From Pedobacter sp. D749 (GTDB lineage: Bacteria > Bacteroidota > Bacteroidia > Sphingobacteriales > Sphingobacteriaceae): DNA of 64,000 bases. The DNA lies in NCBI RefSeq assembly GCF_019317285.1, contig NZ_CP079218.1, positions 1,488,001 through 1,552,000 of the forward strand. Reading direction: 5' to 3'. Within the stretch, counting starts at the first letter, position 1. Each line of letters begins with the position of its first letter. Shown in pieces: positions 17,823 through 27,212 of the stretch. The translations under genes were made by a program, and so were the position numbers. The notes below the pieces were generated by a model. That model searched no databases, had not been told where the DNA came from, and saw only the letters and a program-made list of their open reading frames with translations.

Positions 17823-18779
17823 GCCAGCAAGTGGCCATATTACCTCCTGCAAAAAGGCTTTATGAAACAACAACGGAATGGGAACCACTAGCCAAAAAAA
17901 CACCCATATACGAGCTATCATTTTGTTCTGTAAAAAACGACTGCCACTAAAAGCCAATCTTTTTTCTAACAACACCATTAATCCCTGAATGAAAAAATAC
18001 AACAAAGGCAAGCCAAACCCTTTATTAACTGGCACACTCAAAGCCAACTCATGCAATAAACCTGAAAACAGGAAGGCGATCAGGAGTGCTGCCGCATTGC
18101 CTAATCTATGGCGCAACGGCCTTAACAAGGTAATAGTCGTCATTTCAATAAAAGCTACATTCCAGCGCTTTCCCCAAAATTCGGTTAGGCTAACAGATGT
18201 AGCCGGACGGTTAAATAAGTAGTAGGCATGGACTCCTGAGAGCCTCCAGATACCCGCGCTAATACTTAACAATCCAAAATGCAAGACTAAACTAAATGAT
18301 ACCAACAGCAAGGCACTTACAGTTATATATACGATGGTTGGATTGAAAGATCCCCTGACTATCGCGTGTGCCAGTCCAATAAGCATAGCTCCGGCGAGTA
18401 GCCTGCTTATACCAAACTTAATCATATCCCATGCACCAGGAACGGCAGCACTACCAAAGGATTCAAAAGGTTGAGCTCGCATTCCAGCCCAGCCCACAAC
18501 GAATACCAGCCACTGCCTAAAAGTGACCATAGTAGACTTACCCTTATAACTTTCAGTTGTAGCTATTACTTTCATGCTGATAAAGGCGGTTGTGATAATG
18601 GTTAACATTTTTACAACAGGATGCATACCCCCTGATATAAACCATATTGTAGCCACACTGATCAGCAGCAGCAGCCAGGCAAAAATGGAATGCGCTTTCT
18701 TTATCATAAAGTACCCGAAAATGATAATTGCTGTATTAAGCACAACAAAACAAAGTAAGGGTAATGCGGGAAATAACAT
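17817..18779 (-). CDS. Wax-synthase-like MBOAT family acyltransferase
   Basis: 320 residues with about eight hydrophobic segments. SLTEFWGKRWN at roughly residues 205-215 is the typical block of the wax synthase/MBOAT group, and FLFSGLLHEL about 35 residues later carries the catalytic-type His. Such enzymes move an acyl group to a membrane-bound hydroxyl acceptor, for example wax-ester or sterol-ester formation. Substrates here are unknown. The start shares a base with the stop of the upstream small membrane protein gene (TAATG), so the two are co-translated. Confidence 0.75.
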   Translation of the reverse strand: MLFPALPLLCFVVLNTAIIIFGYFMIKKAHSIFAWLLLLISVATIWFISGGMHPVVKMLTIITTAFISMKVIATTESYKGKSTMVTFRQWLVFVVGWAGMRAQPFESFGSAAVPGAWDMIKFGISRLLAGAMLIGLAHAIVRGSFNPTIVYITVSALLLVSFSLVLHFGLLSISAGIWRLSGVHAYYLFNRPATSVSLTEFWGKRWNVAFIEMTTITLLRPLRHRLGNAAALLIAFLFSGLLHELALSVPVNKGFGLPLLYFFIQGLMVLLEKRLAFSGSRFLQNKMIARIWVFFWLVVPIPLLFHKAFLQEVIWPLAGL

Positions 18780-19213
18780 TATAAATTTTGAAGATTGTTA
18801 TAAAAGGCCAGCCCGTATACAATACATAAGAATAAGAAAAGAGACACCAGTACAGTTTCACCAAAGACCAGCCACTTTCCTTTAGGAAAGTTTTTACGTT
18901 CAAATCCAAAAAACTGGGTACAGATCCTGGATACCCAGTATACACCTATAAAGCCTGTAGTCAGCACAGCTAATTTTGAACCGTTGGTTAAATCATTTGG
19001 GCAAAGCGCAGACACAAAACCAAAGCAGAAATTGATGACCAAAATGTAACATGCATACATCCAAAAAATATGGCGAATGAGTGGGTTTACTTTAGCTAAT
19101 TCAATTTTCCAATTCAGGATGCCTGGAATAGCGGTACTGCCTGCAGCCAGGCAAATTTGTCCGATACCTGCAAGGCGAACCAGCAGTTCTATATGGTCAA
19201 AAAGAATTTTCAT
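18779..19213 (-). CDS. Small four-helix membrane protein paired with MBOAT enzyme
   Basis: 144 residues with four hydrophobic segments (~10-30, ~48-70, ~80-98, ~115-138) and no recognised motif. It is upstream of, and overlaps by one base, the wax-synthase-like acyltransferase. A partner or substrate-supply role is plausible from coupling alone. The start Met is the only reasonable one in the frame. Confidence 0.65.
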   Translation of the reverse strand: MKILFDHIELLVRLAGIGQICLAAGSTAIPGILNWKIELAKVNPLIRHIFWMYACYILVINFCFGFVSALCPNDLTNGSKLAVLTTGFIGVYWVSRICTQFFGFERKNFPKGKWLVFGETVLVSLFLFLCIVYGLAFYNNLQNL

Positions 19214-19336
19214 TGTTGAGTCGTGATTGATACAGAGTTAACATAAAAGAAACAAAAATGTTTTTTAGACAATTAGGCGCCAGGCATCCAACCTGCTAAT
19301 ACATTACAAGTTAACTTTAACATTGGCTATACTGAT

Positions 19337-19470
19337 ATGGAGCAGACAATGGTTGAAAAACTCTTCATTGATTATGCCGGAGACCGCTTATTGCTCACTG
19401 ATCAGGAAACAGGCTAGACATGAGCTGCAGAGCTGAAATATACAGCTATATTGCCGATCAAATTTTTGGC
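19337..19470 (+). pseudogene. Relic of IS21-family transposase (istA)
   Basis: About 27 codons read MVEKLFIDYAGDRLLLTDQE then TG and stop; a shifted frame continues ELKYTAILP. This matches the middle of IstA, where K-x-FIDYAGD-L-x-x-x-D-x-x-TGE begins the DDE core (the D of DYAG is catalytic). Everything before and after is gone and there is no IstB. It is a small trace of a past insertion. Confidence 0.6.
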
Positions 19471-19486
19471 GGTAGTTCTTTACCAT

Positions 19487-20542
19487 TTATAGTTTGCCTG
19501 TCAGCTTTATTGGCGCCGGATTAAGAATTACCCACTTTACTGCAAGTTCGCAAAGAAAATTTAGTTCATCGGTTTCTGCATCACCACTTTTTCTAATTTC
19601 CTGTACAAGTAAAGTTGCTTTTTCAATTTCATCATTTGATAAAGTGTTTTCTGATTTGAGGTAAATTAAATAGCTGTCCAACATTTTTTTAAAATAAGTA
19701 TTCCAGTTCCCGCCACCATTCCTGTATATTTCGTCACGTATCTTTCCCGCAATTCGAACAACTTCTCCCTGCACTGTCTCTGCACTCCCACTTGATGGTA
19801 TTAGCAATTCCCATAATAATTCAAATTGCTTCTGCCAGGTTGTTCCACTCACGATTATTGGCGACATGCCATCATGCATGATCCGTTTTTTTACAGGCGG
19901 AACGTCATATATTTCATAGAGATTGTTTAACGCGTCGTCAGTTTCTTGCAAGTAGTCTTTATTGAAGTTTTTACGGTGAAATTCAAAATTCTCTCCAATT
20001 CGGATAATTTGATTTTTCATTTTTTCCGTTATTATGGTATCTTTTTGTAGCAGTATTTTTGATATTTCAGCTAAACATTTAATGTCACTATTGTTTGCAC
20101 TTCCTAAAGCCTTTTCAAGAGGAGTTTGTTTATTCCCGTTTAAAAAATTGAGGTCTGCACCATATTCTAGAAGTTTCTTTACTGATGAAATATTAAAACT
20201 ACTTCCAGCAGCAAAATGCAAAGGTGTGTCGCCATATTTGTCTATTGAATTTACATTTGCGCCAAGTTCTAAGAAAACATCTATTTTGCCACTTCGGGCC
20301 ATAGCATGTCTATGAAGAGCAGTACGTTCGTACATGTCTACGTCTTCTATGTTTGCTCCGTTTTTCACCAACCAGCGAATAAGTTCGTCCGGAACATTAA
20401 AAAAGCTTAATGCTGTTGCTTTGCCATAGCCACCCCTTGCATCCAGTTCACAAGTGTCGAATACTTTTTTGAGTTTTTCAATATTATTTTCAGTGATCAA
20501 CTCGTCGAAATTTTTTGGTAATGTTTTTTTCTTTTTTGCCAT
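19487..20542 (-). CDS. Ankyrin-repeat protein
   Basis: 351 residues, no signal peptide, Lys-rich start (MAKKKKTLPKN). Residues ~35-150 hold four ankyrin-type repeats, seen as GYGKATALSFF, MYERTALHRHAMA, KYGDTPLHFAAGS and NGNKQTPLEKALG. The C-terminal ~200 residues are helical and unassigned. Ankyrin repeats bind proteins; the partner is unknown. It stands alone, between the IS21 relic and a gene-poor stretch, so a link to mobile or defence DNA is possible but unproven. Confidence 0.85.
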   Translation of the reverse strand: MAKKKKTLPKNFDELITENNIEKLKKVFDTCELDARGGYGKATALSFFNVPDELIRWLVKNGANIEDVDMYERTALHRHAMARSGKIDVFLELGANVNSIDKYGDTPLHFAAGSSFNISSVKKLLEYGADLNFLNGNKQTPLEKALGSANNSDIKCLAEISKILLQKDTIITEKMKNQIIRIGENFEFHRKNFNKDYLQETDDALNNLYEIYDVPPVKKRIMHDGMSPIIVSGTTWQKQFELLWELLIPSSGSAETVQGEVVRIAGKIRDEIYRNGGGNWNTYFKKMLDSYLIYLKSENTLSNDEIEKATLLVQEIRKSGDAETDELNFLCELAVKWVILNPAPIKLTGKL

Positions 20543-20913
20543 TGTTTCTTATTCCAGGGTTCAATTAAAATTACCGCCAACTTGTGCTAACATCGATAAA
20601 AATTATCAGATACAAGTTTAAGTAGTTGCATTAGAGATTTAAACAAATGAAAAACAGAATCTTAATTTCGGTAATTGACATCTCAAATATACCTATTTCC
20701 ATAGATGAGGTTTACCTGATCAAGTATTTATGTAAGTTCAAGATCTGTTTTATCCAAATGGAATAAAGAATGTAAACTCTAACGCTAGTTCTTCAATATC
20801 CTTCTCATTTTTAAATACCAAAGTACATTGAAACTCCTCTTGACAACTACCTAACTTAAATATTAAAAAAGAATATGCAAATACAACTGGCCTTTATTAA
20901 TAATAAGTGACCG

Positions 20914-21140
20914 ATGAAATTAGTTAGATTAAAAATAAATAGTGAATTCAGAGGAATTAGAAAGGGTTTTGAGATTTCTTTTTTGATCTTAAATCAAGGA
21001 AGGATCCCTTTGAGTTTAATCCTTATTGTTTCGTTGGTCGAAATAGGAGTGGTAAATCAAATCTTTTAGAAGCTTTAGCAAATATTTTCTATCACATTGG
21101 GTGCATTTACTTAAATTATAAACCAAGAGGTTTTTTCATA
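20914..21140 (+). pseudogene. Truncated restriction-system-associated AAA ATPase
   Basis: Starts MKLVRLKINSEFRGIRKGFE, then after a one-base shift in a T-run continues with FNPYCFVGRNRSGKSNLLEA and IFYHIGCIYLNYKP. This is the N-terminus of the ATPase family found with certain restriction systems, including the P-loop GRNxSGKS. Coding similarity ends near 21140 after about 75 residues of a protein that usually exceeds 500. No restriction or methylase gene remains nearby. A 39-residue frame just upstream (from about 20647, MKNRILISVIDISNIP) may be part of the same lost system. Confidence 0.7.
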
Positions 21141-21290
21141 CTAGATTTTATAAGTATTTTTGTTTATAGCGATTGCAAAAAAAAATACAGAGAAAAAGTG
21201 AGCGATTCGGTGAGTCGCTTTTCAAAAAACTTCCAGATAGCTTTTAAACGCTGAAAATCGAACAAAGTTCACATCTCAGCGGGTCACAGA

Positions 21291-21319
21291 AATCCTCCAA
21301 CACTCATTGGAGGATTTTT
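21291..21319 (+). terminator. Strong hairpin terminator
   Basis: A 10-base perfect stem AATCCTCCAA/TTGGAGGATT (21291-21300 with 21307-21316), a 6-base loop and a T-run. No intact gene lies directly upstream. A second short hairpin (CGCTGA/TCAGCG, 21249-21254 with 21276-21281) sits just before it. Together they look like the 3' end of a lost transcript. Confidence 0.7.
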
Positions 21320-21790
21320 ATTTAAAAAGGTTTCATTATGCTAAAGCCCCGAATAGCCGTTTATTGCCCCTTTGTGCGGGATGCTCCGACACAGCTTTAC
21401 ACCAACAATACCTTAGGCTAACTTTCTCCTTACCTTTTATTGAGCTATAGTTAACCCGCCAATCAAAAGCGAGGCAAATCTTTGACCTATTGAATCTACA
21501 CCAGGACTACAACTCAACTGAAGCAAGTGTAAAGTTGAGTGCAAGCAGGTACGAAGCAGACCTGGCTGGAAGGCGGCCTGAACGTGGGGTAAATGTGGCG
21601 TGAAGGTGGAATTGGAATATTCTTTTTGGAGTTTTTTAATCAGATGGATCGATTTAGGTGATCATCCCTTGTTGATTATCCTAAGATACTAAAATTTTGG
21701 TTTTTCAGGGTTGTCATGATCAAAATTAAAGGGCAAACGGGATCTTGTTTCTGCTTACCTCGTCATGAAATCCTATCGGGGAACTAACAC
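21320..21790. other. Gene-free boundary before the GC-rich island
   Basis: About 470 bases without a supported gene. Composition changes here from AT-rich to GC-richer DNA, notably at 21540-21620, where many GG/GT-rich words occur. No direct repeats or integrase-like sequence were found by eye. Confidence 0.5.
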
Positions 21791-21792
21791 CT

Positions 21793-24186
21793 TCAATTAG
21801 TCCTTCGTTTCTCCTCATCGTTTCCAAACTCCCTTTGTTTTACCTTGATATCTTTATTGCCAAAGCTATAGGCGAACGACAGCCTGAAATAGCGGCTGCT
21901 ATTGTTCTCATTGTATACCTGCCTGGTACCGTTGACCACAGAACCATAGTCCCTGAGGTAGGCCCGGTTGAACACGTCGTTGGCCAACAGCGACACCGAA
22001 ACCTTTTCCTTCCACAGGCTCTGTCTGAGCCCAAGGTTCAGACTGAAAAGATTGCCAAAACTATAAAGCCCCCTGGTATAGGCAGTGTGGTAGCGGTAGT
22101 CCACCTGTACCTTGGTACTCTTGCCAATGGAAAGGGTATTGTTGCTCGACAGATAGAGCTGTGCCTGATCAGAAGGATTGGCATTGATGCCATTGATGAA
22201 CCTCGTCCTGGAACCCAGCAGGTAAACCAGGTTCTGGCTCTGCCACCAGGGCGTGATGTCGTTGGTCAGGGTCACACCGAGTCCATAGTCAAGGCCCTTA
22301 TAGTAGTTCTCCCGGGTGATGACCAGTGTGTTGCCGTCAGAGTTGGATGTAAAAACAGGACCAAACCCATTGGCGGTCCTATTGATAAAGAGCTCCGTCC
22401 TGATCAGCCCCTTATAGCTGTGAGTCAGGTCGAAATTATCACTGAATGAGGGCTGCAGGAAAGGGTTTCCCTCCGAATAGCTGTTGCTGTTGATATAGGA
22501 ACGGAACGGATTGAGAAGGGCAAAGCCCGGGCGGGTGATCCGTCTGCCGTAGTTGATGCTGAAGTTATGGCTGCTACTGGCCTTAAAGGTGATGTCCAGG
22601 GTGGGGAAGAGCTTGAGGTAACTGGTCTTTGTCGACCGGGCCAAATCGGCGGAACGTCCGGTGGTCTGGGTATTCTCGAGCCTCAGTCCCAGGTTCAGGC
22701 CAAACTTTGGCCCGATGTTTCCCGCACCGCTGAGATAAACGGCCTGGTTGTTCTCCCGGTAGGAAAAGGAATTGGACCTGGAAGGATCAGGAACCGGTGA
22801 GCCGCTGATGGTATTGAAATACCTGACATCGGCACTGCTGGCGATGCTGCTGATTTTTGCGCCATAAGCCAGGTTCAAGCCCTTTACCGGATGTTCCATG
22901 TCTACCTTTGCACTGTAGTTATCAATATGCTGTGCAGAGCTGTTATTAGCGCTCTGGTCATTGCGGACAAAGTCCATTTGAGGAGTAAAGACTGTTGCTC
23001 TGAAATCGTTATCAAAGCCTGAACGGAAGCTAAAATAGTCCAGATCAAAGGAAAGTATTCTTTTCATCGTATCCAGCGTAGAGACCAGGTGCGCATTGTA
23101 GGTATGGCTGGTCGAGCCCAGCATCCTGGCGCCCTGGTTAACCAGCACCGAATCCAGCCCGCCAGAAGCATTGTGAATCAGGATATCGGTGTGGTCGCTG
23201 GTGCCAGGGGTCTGGCGGCTGCCAAAATACTGCAGACCTACCGATGTATTTTTACTAAGGTCATAATCCAGTGCCAAACGGCCCGAGCGCTTATTTTCGT
23301 CCTGCTTTCCCGTATAGTCCAGGTTCCACAAACCGGAAGGATAATAGGTATCCAGGCGCTGGGAAACTCTGGAATGGCCCAACTGGCCGTTGCCACTAAG
23401 GGACAGCCTGAACCTTTCCCTATTGTACAACAATACATTGCTAAGCGAAAGAACGTCATAGCTGTTCCGGTCATAGGTTGCCGTGGTTGAGTTTTTCCAG
23501 GAATTCCCGCTTCCCTTTTTTAGGTTGATATTGATGAGGCCCCCGTTTCCGGCAGATTGATATTTGGCCGGGGGATTGCCGATAACCTCAATGTTCCTGA
23601 TGTCGGATGAAGGGATCGATTTCAGGAAGCCCATCAGTTCGGCTCCCGACAGCTCGACCATGCGCCCGTCTACCATGACCCTTGAAGCCCCCTTGCCCAG
23701 CATGCTGACCGTATTGTTCTCCACGATTACCCCTGGCGCGGAACTGAGGGCATTGACTGCATTGCCACCACTGGCCGCAACACTGTTCTGCACATCGAAC
23801 ACCAGTCCTCCCGGCGTGAACTGCACCAGTTTCCTGCGCCCGATAATGGAAACCTCCGACAGGCTTTTGGTATCCGCCTTAAGGGAGATGTTGCCCAGAC
23901 TGGTATCGCCCCGCAATAGCAGCGCGTTTCGAAAATCGGTATAGCCGACCGCAGAGATCCTGAGGGTAAAACTGCCCGTTCTGTACTGCAGCTCGAAAGA
24001 GCCGTCCTCTTTGCTCGTCGTTCCACTGGCGATCTTGCCGGCACTGTCTAACAGCATCACATTGGCCCATCCAAGGACGGCCTGTTTTTCATCGGTCACC
24101 CTGCCGCTCAGTTTGGCCTGTGGTTTGGCCAGAATCGGCAAAAGTAGCAATATCACGACCAGGTTCTTAAGCATTGTATTTTTCAT
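21793..24186 (-). CDS. Outer-membrane beta-barrel (TonB-type) receptor in GC-rich island
   Basis: 797 residues. Signal peptide (~1-22), carboxypeptidase-regulatory-like domain (~25-105), plug-like part with LSSAPGVIVENN, RVMVDGRMVELSGAELMGFL and GLININLKKG (~140-225), then a barrel of the Outer_membr_b-barrel group to the C-terminus. It is a distant paralogue of the receptor in the peptide operon, with equal length and the same LSGAEL block. The gene is visibly GC-richer (many CTG, GGC, CCG codons) than the rest of the window. It follows an AraC-type regulator by about 95 bases on the same strand and is the likely regulated target. Substrate unknown. Confidence 0.85.
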   Translation of the reverse strand: MKNTMLKNLVVILLLLPILAKPQAKLSGRVTDEKQAVLGWANVMLLDSAGKIASGTTSKEDGSFELQYRTGSFTLRISAVGYTDFRNALLLRGDTSLGNISLKADTKSLSEVSIIGRRKLVQFTPGGLVFDVQNSVAASGGNAVNALSSAPGVIVENNTVSMLGKGASRVMVDGRMVELSGAELMGFLKSIPSSDIRNIEVIGNPPAKYQSAGNGGLININLKKGSGNSWKNSTTATYDRNSYDVLSLSNVLLYNRERFRLSLSGNGQLGHSRVSQRLDTYYPSGLWNLDYTGKQDENKRSGRLALDYDLSKNTSVGLQYFGSRQTPGTSDHTDILIHNASGGLDSVLVNQGARMLGSTSHTYNAHLVSTLDTMKRILSFDLDYFSFRSGFDNDFRATVFTPQMDFVRNDQSANNSSAQHIDNYSAKVDMEHPVKGLNLAYGAKISSIASSADVRYFNTISGSPVPDPSRSNSFSYRENNQAVYLSGAGNIGPKFGLNLGLRLENTQTTGRSADLARSTKTSYLKLFPTLDITFKASSSHNFSINYGRRITRPGFALLNPFRSYINSNSYSEGNPFLQPSFSDNFDLTHSYKGLIRTELFINRTANGFGPVFTSNSDGNTLVITRENYYKGLDYGLGVTLTNDITPWWQSQNLVYLLGSRTRFINGINANPSDQAQLYLSSNNTLSIGKSTKVQVDYRYHTAYTRGLYSFGNLFSLNLGLRQSLWKEKVSVSLLANDVFNRAYLRDYGSVVNGTRQVYNENNSSRYFRLSFAYSFGNKDIKVKQREFGNDEEKRRTN

Positions 24187-24281
24187 GTCTCATTTTTTTG
24201 AATGGGACAAAGGTGTGGCCAGCGCAGGCCAAAAACGTCCGAATGCGGAAAGTCGAACCAATTTAGTGGTATTACTTTTAG

Positions 24282-25409
24282 CTAATCCACTGCTGGAGCG
24301 CTGTTCCGGTACTGTCTGGGGGTAAGGTTGGTCAGCTTTTTGAAAGCGGTGTTAAAGGAGGACTTGGAATTGAAGCCTACCTCATAGAAGATCTCCTGCA
24401 CGGTCCGTTCCCGTTGCAGATCATCCCGGAGGAGTTCCATGGCCTTGCGTATACGGTAGCCGTTGACAAAATCAAAAAAATGCTGTCCCAGGTGCAGGTT
24501 GATCAGAACGGACAGTTCCTTCATCGGCATCTTTAGCTGCCTGGCCAGTTGCTGGATGGTGAGCGAGGGATCAAGAAAAGGCTCCCGCTCGAGCATATAT
24601 GTCTTCAATAGATCGATCTTTTGCCGGGTTTGTTCATCAATGGCCGTTACGACCTGCCGCCTCAGCGGTTCCAGACGGAAACTGACCCCCCGGAACAGGT
24701 CCGGATTGTAAAGTGCCTTGAATACGAACCAGCACAGGATGAACACCGCATTGATCCCCACCAGCAGCTGCAGGCTGTCCGACCAGCTGCCCCAGTTGCC
24801 TAGTTTCAACAGGTCCTTGGCCAGCACGATGCTATGGGCAACGGTATCTACCAGTACCAGCTGGAACAACCAGCGGTAAGTGATGATCGCCGGATCGGCA
24901 TAGTTTTCCTGGTAAAGCTTCCTGTACTTTTTCAGTACCAGGAATATCGCGGTGATATAATAGACGAACTGCAAGTTCCCGATAACGATCAACCATCCAA
25001 GTTCGGGTATGCTGGCGTAGCTTTCGAGCATACCGAGCTTTTCGCCGTGCCCCGCCAGATAGAACCTCGGAATCAGCTCAACGTTGATCAGGATAAAAGG
25101 AACGACATGCCACAAATGCACAAGCCGGAGCCTAAAGTCCGAATCGCAGGCCGATCTTGCATACAGGTAAAAAACAGGGTTGTTCAACAGGGAGACGGTG
25201 ATCAGCAGCACCAGCGCACCAGGGTATTGCTGAAGCCAATGGCCCAGAAACAGCATGCTCAGGTCCAGGCCGTTGATCAGGATAAATGCCGCCAACAGCA
25301 CATTGCTAAGCTTGTGGCGTGTGCTGACCGTGAACAGGAAAACGCCCAGGATCAGCGAAACCGCCACGGCGACAACCGCCAGCACACGTATGAGATCCAG
25401 ACCGTTCAT
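24282..25409 (-). CDS. AraC-family regulator with membrane sensor half
   Basis: 375 residues. Residues ~1-235 hold six to seven hydrophobic segments and form a membrane sensor domain. Residues ~265-370 are an AraC-type double helix-turn-helix: first HTH around SLTIQQLARQLKMPMKELSV, then YRIRKAMELL, and the second around TVQEIFYEVGFNSKSSFNTA ending FKKLTNLTPRQYR. Membrane-bound AraC proteins of this type occur widely in Bacteroidota next to surface-receptor or antibiotic-response genes. It precedes the beta-barrel receptor on the same strand and shares its high GC, so the two moved as a unit. The ligand is unknown. Confidence 0.9.
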   Translation of the reverse strand: MNGLDLIRVLAVVAVAVSLILGVFLFTVSTRHKLSNVLLAAFILINGLDLSMLFLGHWLQQYPGALVLLITVSLLNNPVFYLYARSACDSDFRLRLVHLWHVVPFILINVELIPRFYLAGHGEKLGMLESYASIPELGWLIVIGNLQFVYYITAIFLVLKKYRKLYQENYADPAIITYRWLFQLVLVDTVAHSIVLAKDLLKLGNWGSWSDSLQLLVGINAVFILCWFVFKALYNPDLFRGVSFRLEPLRRQVVTAIDEQTRQKIDLLKTYMLEREPFLDPSLTIQQLARQLKMPMKELSVLINLHLGQHFFDFVNGYRIRKAMELLRDDLQRERTVQEIFYEVGFNSKSSFNTAFKKLTNLTPRQYRNSAPAVD

Positions 25410-25543
25410 TCAGTTTAAAACATTTCCGCTAAGGTAGGTAATATTTTTGCCCGGGCCATCAGCCTCATCGACCAAATGTAGAAAACAAAAAGCCGGGTAC
25501 AGGAATTTATTCGGAAATTTATTCAGCATAAAACAGTGAATGC

Positions 25544-25684
25544 ATGGATCAGGAGCGTGAGATATACAAGGGAAGAAAGAAGGAAATATTTATTACTGTA
25601 GCCGGTGCTGACAATTATGAGGTGGCATGGTGTATAAAAAATAATAAGGTTTTTACGATGACTGTGATTCAAATCATACCTTAG
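25544..25684 (+). CDS. Possible 46-residue protein
   Basis: MDQEREIYKGRKKEIFITVA and on to a TAG, mixed beta-like, no membrane segment. It ends 15 bases before the next gene on the same strand. Composition is protein-like and the frame is intact, but it is short and unrecognised. It may be a small gene or a duplicated fragment. Confidence 0.35.
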   Translation: MDQEREIYKGRKKEIFITVAGADNYEVAWCIKNNKVFTMTVIQIIP

Positions 25685-25699
25685 CTAATAATAAGAAAC

Positions 25700-26104
25700 A
25701 TGATGATAGATAGTAAGTGGTTTATCGCATCTCTGGCTTTGTTGATAACAACCGGGAATATCAATGCGCAGTCAGCTCTTAAGCCTAAGCAAACAGATCA
25801 AAAAAGATTTGAAGGACTATGGACAAATAAAAAAACAAGCAGGTGTCTTGAAATATATTTTGAGTATGGTTATGCCACCATTATGGATTGGACTCCAAAA
25901 TTTCAGAAACGTGAAAGTGCTGATGTTTACAAGGCACTGCCGAAAAATGGAAAACTCGTTATGCCCGAAGAAACTGAGCACCATGCGCCATACAGTGAGA
26001 TCATAATAGCGCATAACAGGTTGATTTACTTAACCAAACAGATGGGAACAGGCAAAAAGCCAGGCTTTGACAAAATAGTTTTTACCCGACCTATAAGTAA
26101 GTAG
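25700..26104 (+). CDS. Small secreted hypothetical protein
   Basis: 134 residues with a signal peptide (IASLALLITTGNINAQ, cut near residue 24). The mature part contains FEGLWTNKKTSRCLEIYF early and YSEIIIAHNRLIYL later, a lipocalin-like small beta pattern at most. No family is recognised. It lies four bases before the DUF6688-like membrane protein gene on the same strand; the two are probably one transcript. Confidence 0.7.
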   Translation: MMIDSKWFIASLALLITTGNINAQSALKPKQTDQKRFEGLWTNKKTSRCLEIYFEYGYATIMDWTPKFQKRESADVYKALPKNGKLVMPEETEHHAPYSEIIIAHNRLIYLTKQMGTGKKPGFDKIVFTRPISK

Positions 26105-26108
26105 TAAT

Positions 26109-27212
26109 ATGATCATATTAGCGATATTGCTTTTTATATTGATCGCCGGTGTGACGATATTGATTTTCAGAAAGTTTAAGAAGATTATTCGTCCTGCGGG
26201 CCTGGGCTTGATGATTGCTTATGTATTTTCGATATGCGCATTTTGCATTGGGCTAATGACGCACCAGGCAGATTATTTCACTGCAATTGATCCTGTAGAT
26301 GGTATGTGTTACATCCCGTTTGGGGAAAAACATATTTTGAGTCTCGCATGCTATTGTTTTGCTTTTCATGGCGCGCTAATTTTGATTTGGCTTAAAGGCA
26401 CCCGTTTGCCACCCCTGGCCACTGTGCTTGCACTTAGCTTTATCATTACAGGTATTGTAATTAATGTGCTGATTTTAATGCAAATCTCGGAGCACAACAC
26501 AAAAAGTATTGATTGGTATGACCGGTCAGATCATATTTTGCTGTTTCTGTTTACACCTATACTAGGTATTGTAATAGCTGGGTTAACGATTTTACATGTG
26601 CTTAGAAAAGATGCTGTGGCAGCCCGTGAAAGGGTGTACGCTAATGCGTTTTTAAACAGGGTGAATCTTTATCTGGCCCGAAAAAGTAATCTTCCGCTGT
26701 GGGGACTGATCCTGCTCATTCCGGTGATGTTGGTTACGACAGTTTTACTATTGATATTGGGACAGGATGCAGACAGTATGGTTAAAGTCTTTACGGATAC
26801 GACGACCTGGAGGTTTTCGAGGCAAATGCACCCACCTGTTCTGGATCACAAAGGACATTATTTGTGCACTGTTGCAGTGTCTGGGAGTCCAAAGCTTGTA
26901 AAACCTCTTCGGCTGGGTGTTAGGGGTGGAAGGACGATTGTTGTGAACCGCCAATTGCTGATTGCCAATGCATTTGAAGAAATGATCCAGGACTTTTCGC
27001 CTCGTATGCATAGAGTCATCAGACGTAATTACGACAGGTATGGATATAATTTATCAAAAAAAATCAATAATGAAGGCTTATCAAACCTAACCTACGTGCT
27101 AATGAAACCTTTGGAGTGGATTTTTCTGATCTGCTTGTATCTTTTCACAGAGAAGCCTGAGCTTCGGATCAGCAGACAGTATTCAATGCAAAAAGGCCAG
27201 GCAACTACATAG
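26109..27212 (+). CDS. DUF6688-like membrane protein
   Basis: 367 residues: about five hydrophobic segments in the first 220 residues, then a soluble domain with highly patterned blocks. These are HYLCTVAVSG, VKPLRLGVRGGRTIVVNRQL, IANAFEEMIQDFSPRMHRVI and YVLMKPLEW. These blocks match what I remember of DUF6688, a Bacteroidota-heavy family without known function. The dense conservation of charged and NRQL/AFEE residues suggests a catalytic or ligand-binding role. It follows the small secreted gene by four bases and overlaps the stop of the opposite-strand gene by eight. Confidence 0.75.
   Translation: MIILAILLFILIAGVTILIFRKFKKIIRPAGLGLMIAYVFSICAFCIGLMTHQADYFTAIDPVDGMCYIPFGEKHILSLACYCFAFHGALILIWLKGTRLPPLATVLALSFIITGIVINVLILMQISEHNTKSIDWYDRSDHILLFLFTPILGIVIAGLTILHVLRKDAVAARERVYANAFLNRVNLYLARKSNLPLWGLILLIPVMLVTTVLLLILGQDADSMVKVFTDTTTWRFSRQMHPPVLDHKGHYLCTVAVSGSPKLVKPLRLGVRGGRTIVVNRQLLIANAFEEMIQDFSPRMHRVIRRNYDRYGYNLSKKINNEGLSNLTYVLMKPLEWIFLICLYLFTEKPELRISRQYSMQKGQATT

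Noticed and set aside
18574..18885. Plus-strand frame opposite the MBOAT/four-helix genes
   Set aside because: Antisense to two coupled membrane genes with clear composition; no motif of its own.
21835..25418. Long plus-strand frames (up to about 200 residues) opposite the receptor and AraC genes
   Set aside because: They are antisense shadows made long by the high GC of the island. Their translations lack family motifs, while the minus-strand genes have clear domains.
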